Assembly (NCBI RefSeq): GCF_011043545.1
Contig: NZ_JAAKGP010000001.1
Coordinates: 496,001 to 560,000 of the forward strand
Length of the DNA: 64,000 nt
Direction: 5' to 3'
Source: Rhodobacter sp. SGA-6-6
GTDB lineage: Bacteria > Pseudomonadota > Alphaproteobacteria > Rhodobacterales > Rhodobacteraceae
The notes under the pieces were generated by a model that was given only the letters and a program-made list of their open reading frames with translations, did no database searches and was not told where the DNA came from. The position numbers were made by a program, and so were the translations under genes. This document shows positions 59,681 through 64,000 of the stretch, piece after piece (the stretch's first letter is position 1; every line of letters begins with the position of its first letter).

Positions 59681-60987
59681 CAGCGCAGCATCCGCAGCGT
59701 GCCGGAGTCGCCGCGCCACAGCGAGTTGCGCGCGCCGCCCTCGTCGCCGGGGGCATCGTCCAGCTCGTCCATCTCGTAAAGCGCGAGGACGCCGATATAG
59801 TCCTCCATGATCTCCGAGGTATAGGGCAGCATCAGCGCACCGCAGCGGCTGTCGCGATACATCCGCTCCAGCGGCAACGATTTCAGCATCGACTGGCCGC
59901 CGCAGGTGCGGATCGCCATGGCGGCAATCTCCTGCACGCCCTCCATGACGTTGTATTGCGCCGCATACATCCGCATCACCTCGCCCTTCGAGGGGAAGCC
60001 CTTGCATTCGGAAAACGCCTGCCACCACAGCGCCCGCATGTTGGCAAGGCGGGCATACATCTTCGACACCGCCACCCGCTTGGTGGCATACATCCGCCGG
60101 TCGATCGGCGGCTGGCCCGGGATCTTGCCCTTCAGGTAGTCCACCGTGAAGTCGAAGGCGCCCTGCGCTACGCCCATGTAGGTCGGCGACAGCGTGGCCA
60201 TCATGTGCGGCCAGTTGGGCAGGGTCTTGCCGAAGATGCCGCGCGGCATCAGCAGGTCGTCGCGGGTGACGAAGACGTCCTTCAGGATCAGGTCGCGCGA
60301 GTTGGTGCCGCGCATCCCCAGCGGGTCCCAGTCGCCTTTGACGGTCAGGCCGGGCGCGTCCTTGTGGACGACGAACAGCATCGTGTCCTCGTGCCGCGGT
60401 TCCTGGCCCTCGAAGACCTCGGTGCAGACGATGGTGTAATAGTCGCAATAGCCGGCCAGCGAGGCGAATTTCTTGAAGCCGTTGATCTTCCAGCCGCCCT
60501 CGACCGCGCGGGCCTGGGTCTGGTTCGGCTTCGAGGTCCAGTTCTGGCCGCCTTCCGAGATCGGCTGCGAGAAGATCGCCCGTTCCTTCATCGCCCGCAG
60601 GAACTGCCGCTCGCGCAGCGGGGCGAATTCGGCTTTTTCCTCGGGCGTCAGGTTCGGCATCTCGAACATGAAGCGCGACCAGGCCATCGAGCTGTTGTGC
60701 ATGTTGAAGGTCAGCGCGGTGGCGCCGCAATACTTGCCGATCTCGGCCCCGACCATGGCATATTCGCCCATGGAGAAGCCCCAGCCGCCGAACTCCTCGG
60801 GGATCGACAGGCCCAGGAAGCCCGCATCCGCCAGGTCCTTGTAGTTCTCCACCGGGAAGGAGGCGTCGTCATCCACGCCCCTGGCGCGCTCGGCGAATTT
60901 CGGCCCCAGCTCGTTCACCTTGCGCAGCACCTTCTGCACTTCGGGGCGGATGCGGGACAGGTCGTAATAGTCGGCAATGTCGCTCAT
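59680..60987 (-). CDS. Acyl-CoA dehydrogenase-fold flavoprotein, possible monooxygenase
   Basis: 435 residues with the ACAD fold: SIPEEFGGWGFSMGEYAMVG, SQPISEGGQNW and WDPLGMRGTNSRDLILKDVFV. In medium-chain dehydrogenases the catalytic Glu lies in an IYEGT segment after RDAK; here RDSR (378-381) is followed by LMLPYTSE, with Leu or Pro at that position. This and the flavin reductases next to it hint at a two-component monooxygenase rather than a dehydrogenase, though other ACADs use a Glu elsewhere. Confidence 0.8.
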   Translation of the reverse strand: MSDIADYYDLSRIRPEVQKVLRKVNELGPKFAERARGVDDDASFPVENYKDLADAGFLGLSIPEEFGGWGFSMGEYAMVGAEIGKYCGATALTFNMHNSSMAWSRFMFEMPNLTPEEKAEFAPLRERQFLRAMKERAIFSQPISEGGQNWTSKPNQTQARAVEGGWKINGFKKFASLAGYCDYYTIVCTEVFEGQEPRHEDTMLFVVHKDAPGLTVKGDWDPLGMRGTNSRDLILKDVFVTRDDLLMPRGIFGKTLPNWPHMMATLSPTYMGVAQGAFDFTVDYLKGKIPGQPPIDRRMYATKRVAVSKMYARLANMRALWWQAFSECKGFPSKGEVMRMYAAQYNVMEGVQEIAAMAIRTCGGQSMLKSLPLERMYRDSRCGALMLPYTSEIMEDYIGVLALYEMDELDDAPGDEGGARNSLWRGDSGTLRMLR

Positions 60988-61009
60988 GTCGGTCTCTTTC
61001 GGGAAAGGG

Positions 61010-62062
61010 TCAGAGGGCCAGGTCGCCTTGCAGCACGCCGTCCTTGACGACGACGCGGCCGTCCAGCGCGATGGTGCAGTTGCGCATCGGCAGGTCGAAA
61101 TGGCCAAGGGTGTAGCGGCCGGCATATTGGTTGGCGCCGGTGGACCAGAGGAAGCTGCCGGCCAGCGCCCGGAACTCCACCGCCTGCATGTCGCGCTTGT
61201 CATACATCGCGGCGCTGACCCATTTCGCGCCGGGATGCATCCCCCAGCCGACATGGCTCATCCCATAGGCGTTGCGGTCGTCCCAGGCTTCCATGTATTC
61301 GCGGAAATGCAGGGCGTCGATGCCGTCGCCCTCGATCCTGGTGACGAAGTCGTTCTCGATGGTGAAGTCGATCCGGCTGGTCAGGTAGGTCTTGAACGTC
61401 AGGTTCATGTCGCCGACGCCCATGACGATCCGGCCGTTCACCGCGTTCTTGCCGGGGAAGGCCAGGCACAGGCTGCCCGGCCAATGCGCCACCGCGCCCG
61501 GCGTGGTGCCGAAGCCGGCGGTGCCGCCGCAGGGCGCGCCGCGCAGGTCCACGGTCAGGTCGGTGCCAAGGGGCGAGGTCACCCGCATCTCCGACGCTTC
61601 GCGCAGCATCTGGATGCCCAGCTGCACCTTCGGCCCGTGCTCGGCCTTCGGCTCCGTCCGCTCAAGAATTTCCGGGTGTTCGTTGGTGATCACCAGCAGG
61701 CGGGTGCGGCCCGCATCCTCGATCTCCGGCCATTCCGGCGCGTGGATCAGCCCCTCCACCGTGCAATCGACGATCACTTCGCACAGCTTCAGCGCCTCGA
61801 TCACCGCGCGGTTGCCCTGGATCGCCCAGCTGGTGCCGGTGGATTTCACCGGGACCGGGGCGGTCTGCACCGGGGTGGGCATCTGGATCATGCAGAATTC
61901 GGCGCCCAGGTCGTAGGCGGCCAGTTCGCACAGATGCACCAGCACCGGGCGCGACTGGGTTTCCGACAGGATGGCGATCCGCGTCCCCTTGCCGATTCCG
62001 TTCAAGGCGAAGACCCGGCGAAAGGCGGCGAGCCATTTGCCTTCGATGCGCTCTTGCAGCAT
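61010..62062 (-). CDS. NicX-like dihydroxypyridine dioxygenase (M29-type fold)
   Basis: 350 residues. The C-terminal half follows 2,5-dihydroxypyridine 5,6-dioxygenase (NicX): VAHWPGSLCLAFP, YGMSHVGWGMHP, GSFLWSTGAN and GHFDLPMRNCTIALDG. His270, His321 and Asp323 would be the iron-binding 2-His-1-carboxylate set, spaced much as in NicX (from memory 265, 318, 320). First gene of a six-gene operon; 22 bases before the ACAD-fold gene. Database entries of this family are often labelled leucyl aminopeptidase, which I think is wrong here. Confidence 0.78.
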   Translation of the reverse strand: MLQERIEGKWLAAFRRVFALNGIGKGTRIAILSETQSRPVLVHLCELAAYDLGAEFCMIQMPTPVQTAPVPVKSTGTSWAIQGNRAVIEALKLCEVIVDCTVEGLIHAPEWPEIEDAGRTRLLVITNEHPEILERTEPKAEHGPKVQLGIQMLREASEMRVTSPLGTDLTVDLRGAPCGGTAGFGTTPGAVAHWPGSLCLAFPGKNAVNGRIVMGVGDMNLTFKTYLTSRIDFTIENDFVTRIEGDGIDALHFREYMEAWDDRNAYGMSHVGWGMHPGAKWVSAAMYDKRDMQAVEFRALAGSFLWSTGANQYAGRYTLGHFDLPMRNCTIALDGRVVVKDGVLQGDLAL

Positions 62063-62072
62063 CGCAGCACTC

Positions 62073-62184
62073 CCTGTTGACGATTCGCGTTCGCGCGAAT
62101 TTCTTTACTCTGGAGTTAAGCATTCACAGGGCAGGCGAAGCTGTCAACAGGATTTTCGAGAATCTGATTTTCGACGAAAATCAG
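62073..62184. promoter_or_regulatory. Operator cluster before the NicX-like operon
   Basis: Four inverted repeats are packed here: CCTGTTGAC/GTCAACAGG (62073-62081, 62143-62151), ATTCGCG/CGCGAAT (62083-62100), GATTTTCGAGAATC (62151-62164) and a perfect CTGATTTTCG-A-CGAAAATCAG (62164-62184) that covers the stop codon of the upstream flavin reductase gene. The last two share the TCGA-centred motif seen before the GntR gene at 55131. Confidence 0.6.
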
Positions 62185-62813
62185 GAGCCTTCGCCGGTCA
62201 GTTGCGCCCAGGTCGGCCGCGCCAGGCTGAAGGTGTCCCGCGTCCGCACATAGTCGCTGCCGAAGGACCGCGCGACAAGCTCCAGCGCGTTGGTGTCGAT
62301 ATGGGCGCGGTCGGCGTCCAGCAGGAAGCGGTCCTCGATATGCACCGCCAGCACCCGGCCGATCACCACCACCTGGTTCGGCCCGGTGACCACCGAAGAC
62401 AGCGCCCGGCATTCGTAGCTGACCGGGCTTTCCGCGATCCGCGGCGGGGCGACATGGGTGGAGGGCAGCGTCTCCAGCCCGGCGAAGGCCAGTTCGTCCA
62501 CCCCGCGCGGCGCGTCGGCCGAGGTCAGGTTCATCTTCTGCACCAGCCGCTCCGGCACCAGGTTGACCACGAATTCCCCGGTGTCGAGGATGTTCTGCGC
62601 GGTGTCCTTGAAACCGCGCTTCGGGTCGCCCATGATGCCCAGCGCCAGCGTCGGCGGGTTGGACCCCATGACGTTGAAGAAGGAATAGGGCGCGGCGTTC
62701 AGCCCGCCGTCGCGGCCCTTGGTCACCACCCAGGCGATGGGCCGCGGGATCGTCGTCGCCGCCAGCAGCTTGTAGGCGATGGGTTCCGCCACCTGATCCA
62801 GATCGTATCGCAT
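62181..62813 (-). CDS. Flavin reductase family protein (FMN-binding split barrel)
   Basis: 210 residues: KLLAATTIPRPIAWVVTKGRDGGLNAAPYSFFNVMGSNPPTLALGI and ILDTGEFVVNLVPERLVQKMN are typical of the DIM6/NTAB flavin reductase group. It is a different subfamily from the one at 55867 and sits directly upstream of the NicX-like operon on the same strand, with operator-like palindromes on both sides. Confidence 0.85.
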   Translation of the reverse strand: MRYDLDQVAEPIAYKLLAATTIPRPIAWVVTKGRDGGLNAAPYSFFNVMGSNPPTLALGIMGDPKRGFKDTAQNILDTGEFVVNLVPERLVQKMNLTSADAPRGVDELAFAGLETLPSTHVAPPRIAESPVSYECRALSSVVTGPNQVVVIGRVLAVHIEDRFLLDADRAHIDTNALELVARSFGSDYVRTRDTFSLARPTWAQLTGEGS

Positions 62814-62870
62814 CGGCCTTCCCTTCGCTGCCTGCCGGCATTTGGCAAAGGGAGGCCGGGGGGTGCAAGG

Positions 62871-62897
62871 GATTTTCGATAATTCGCAGAATTATCG
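62871..62897. promoter_or_regulatory. Palindromes upstream of the flavin reductase gene
   Basis: GATTTTCGATAATTC (62871-62885) repeats the TCGA-centred motif; it overlaps a perfect CGATAATTC/GAATTATCG inverted repeat (62877-62897) that includes the stop codon of the aminopeptidase gene. Candidate operator and/or terminator. Confidence 0.5.
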
Positions 62898-63863
62898 TGC
62901 CCGCAGCGCATCGGTCGCCTGCACCAGCGCCTCGCTGATCCCCGGCTCCGACAGCGCGTGCCCGGCCATGCCCACCATCCGCAGCTGGCACTTCGCCCAG
63001 CCCTGCGCCAGTTTCCAGGCCGAGACCGGCGGGCAGACCATGTCGTAGCGGCCCTGCACCACGGTGGCCCCGATATGCTCGATTCTATGGCGCTCGCGCA
63101 GGATCCAGCCGTCGCTTTCCAGGAAGCCGCCGTTCAGGAAATAGTGGTTCTCCAGCCGGGCGAAGGCGCGGGAATAATCCGACGGCCCTTCGCCGAAGCC
63201 GCCCTCGGACTGGATCGAGGCCAAGGCGTTCTCCCACTGCGCCCAGACCCTTGCGTGGCGGCCCTCCTCGGCCAGATTGCCGCTGAAGAGGCGCCGGTGA
63301 TAGGCGGCGATCAGGTCGCCGCGCTCCTCCGGCGGGATCGGCGACACGAAGCGCTGCCAGAGATCGGGGAAGAAGGCCCCCGCCCCGCCGCCGTAGAACC
63401 AGTCCAGTTCCGCCTTCGTCATCAGGAAGACACCGCGCAGCACCAGATGGCGCACCCTTTCCGGGTGGGTCAGCGCATAGACCAGCGCCAGCGTCGCGCC
63501 CCAGCTGCCGCCGAAGGCAACGAAGCTGTCGATTCCCAGCGCCTGCCGGATACGTTCGACATCCGCCACCAGATGCCAGGTGGTGTTGTCCTGGACCGAG
63601 GCATGGGGCCGCGACCGCCCGCATCCGCGCTGGTCGAACAGCACGATCCGGTAATGCGCCGGATCGAAGTAGCGCCGCATCGCCGGCGAGCAGCCGCCGC
63701 CCGGCCCGCCGTGGAAGACGAAGGCCGGCACGCCGTTGGGGTTGCCGCATTGCTCGACATGGATGCTGTGGCCGTCGCCCATGTCGATGACGCGCTGGTC
63801 GAAGGGGTCGACCGGCGGGTAAAGGTATTCGACTGCGCGCTTTTGGACTGATCTGTGATCCAT
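62892..63863 (-). CDS. pip: Prolyl aminopeptidase
   Basis: 323 residues, peptidase family S33. Removes N-terminal proline from peptides. [10 protein letters not shown] near the start, [10 protein letters not shown] (51-60), the nucleophile Ser120 in [20 protein letters not shown] (Asp) and [11 protein letters not shown] (His) are all diagnostic. Start [10 protein letters not shown] at 63863; an in-frame start further upstream would run into the divergent ubiG region. Confidence 0.94.
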   Translation of the reverse strand: MDHRSVQKRAVEYLYPPVDPFDQRVIDMGDGHSIHVEQCGNPNGVPAFVFHGGPGGGCSPAMRRYFDPAHYRIVLFDQRGCGRSRPHASVQDNTTWHLVADVERIRQALGIDSFVAFGGSWGATLALVYALTHPERVRHLVLRGVFLMTKAELDWFYGGGAGAFFPDLWQRFVSPIPPEERGDLIAAYHRRLFSGNLAEEGRHARVWAQWENALASIQSEGGFGEGPSDYSRAFARLENHYFLNGGFLESDGWILRERHRIEHIGATVVQGRYDMVCPPVSAWKLAQGWAKCQLRMVGMAGHALSEPGISEALVQATDALRAR

Positions 63864-63918
63864 CGACACCCTATATAACCCGGGCGAAGCCCGAGTCGAA
63901 GCGCAAAGGGGAAGGCCC

Positions 63919-64000
63919 ATGGAAACCACCGTCGATGCCGCCGAGGTGGCGAAGTTCGAGGCGATGGCCGCCGAATGGTGGGACCCTGCGGGCAAGTTCC
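63919..64000 (+). CDS. ubiG: Ubiquinone 3-O-methyltransferase UbiG, 5' end only
   Basis: The first 27 codons, cut by the window end. [27 protein letters not shown] matches the UbiG N-terminus (KFEAMAxEWWDPxGKF). It performs both O-methylations of ubiquinone synthesis. GGGGAAGG precedes the ATG. Divergent from the aminopeptidase gene. Confidence 0.93.
   Translation, partial: METTVDAAEVAKFEAMAAEWWDPAGKF

Noticed and set aside
62105-62119. TTAC-N7-TTAA before the NicX-like operon as a CtrA site
   Set aside because: It is as good a match as the flagellar ones, but the genes have no cell-cycle or motility link and the region is full of other inverted repeats, so chance or another regulator is more likely.

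Overview
The window is one contiguous piece of a GC-rich alphaproteobacterial chromosome, most likely from a member of the Rhodobacteraceae. The grounds are the gene order dnaA - rpsT - enoyl-CoA hydratase - mutM // ubiE - ubiB, the FlaF/FlbT pair beside flagellin, candidate CtrA sites (TTAA-N7-TTAA type) in front of flagellar operons, and a GC-rich intergenic element with a TTCATCTTGG core. I saw no rRNA, tRNA, CRISPR array, insertion sequence or phage gene. Genes are tightly packed, and many neighbours overlap by ATGA or TGATG, so most runs are probably translationally coupled operons.

Layout: 0-5.2 kb is housekeeping (5' end of dnaA, rpsT with a strong terminator, enoyl-CoA hydratase, mutM, ubiE, ubiB). 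5.4-31 kb is a large flagellar cluster in several opposed operons: hook cap and hook-length control (flgD, fliK), a rod-binding FlgJ-like protein and a possible FlgN-like chaperone, flagellin with flaF, flbT and a DUF1217 gene, fliI, the rod/export run flgB-flgC-fliE-fliQ-flgF-flgG-flgA-flgH-fliL, the export gate flhB-fliR-flhA, a lytic transglycosylase, a MotC-like periplasmic protein with motA and motE, a second fliL, and fliF-fliH-fliN-fliP. fliG, fliM, motB, flgE, flgI, flgK and flgL are not here and must lie elsewhere if the flagellum is functional.

31-32 kb holds a ureohydrolase (agmatinase/guanidinobutyrase type). 32-40 kb is a four-gene type I secretion locus: a BapA-like adhesin with about seven Ig-like repeats, followed by its TolC, ABC exporter and HlyD adaptor.

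40-50 kb is an amino-sugar catabolic locus: a MurQ-like etherase leads an ABC sugar importer operon, divergent from a BadF-type kinase, a GntR/HutC regulator, a SIS-type glucosamine-6-phosphate deaminase and nagA. Together they would import N-acetylglucosamine and/or N-acetylmuramic acid (cell-wall sugars), phosphorylate them, remove lactate and acetyl, and feed fructose-6-phosphate. The divergent promoter carries mirrored tandem TGGTAT boxes, a likely operator.

50-54.5 kb is a compact oxidative module: GntR regulator, class I glutamine amidotransferase, cytochrome P450, glutamine-synthetase-like ligase and [2Fe-2S] ferredoxin. It resembles amine-degradation systems that use a P450 and a gamma-glutamylated intermediate. 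After secB, 55-62.9 kb holds a second and less familiar catabolic locus: a GntR regulator facing a six-gene operon (NicX-like ring-cleaving dioxygenase, acyl-CoA-dehydrogenase-fold protein lacking the usual catalytic Glu, SRPBCC/alpha-beta hydrolase fusion, TetR, a second GS-like ligase, HpaC-type flavin reductase), with another flavin reductase upstream. A shared ATTYTCGAnAAY-type palindrome lies in front of the regulator and both promoters. This is the best candidate for an undescribed pathway. The window ends with prolyl aminopeptidase and the 5' end of ubiG.
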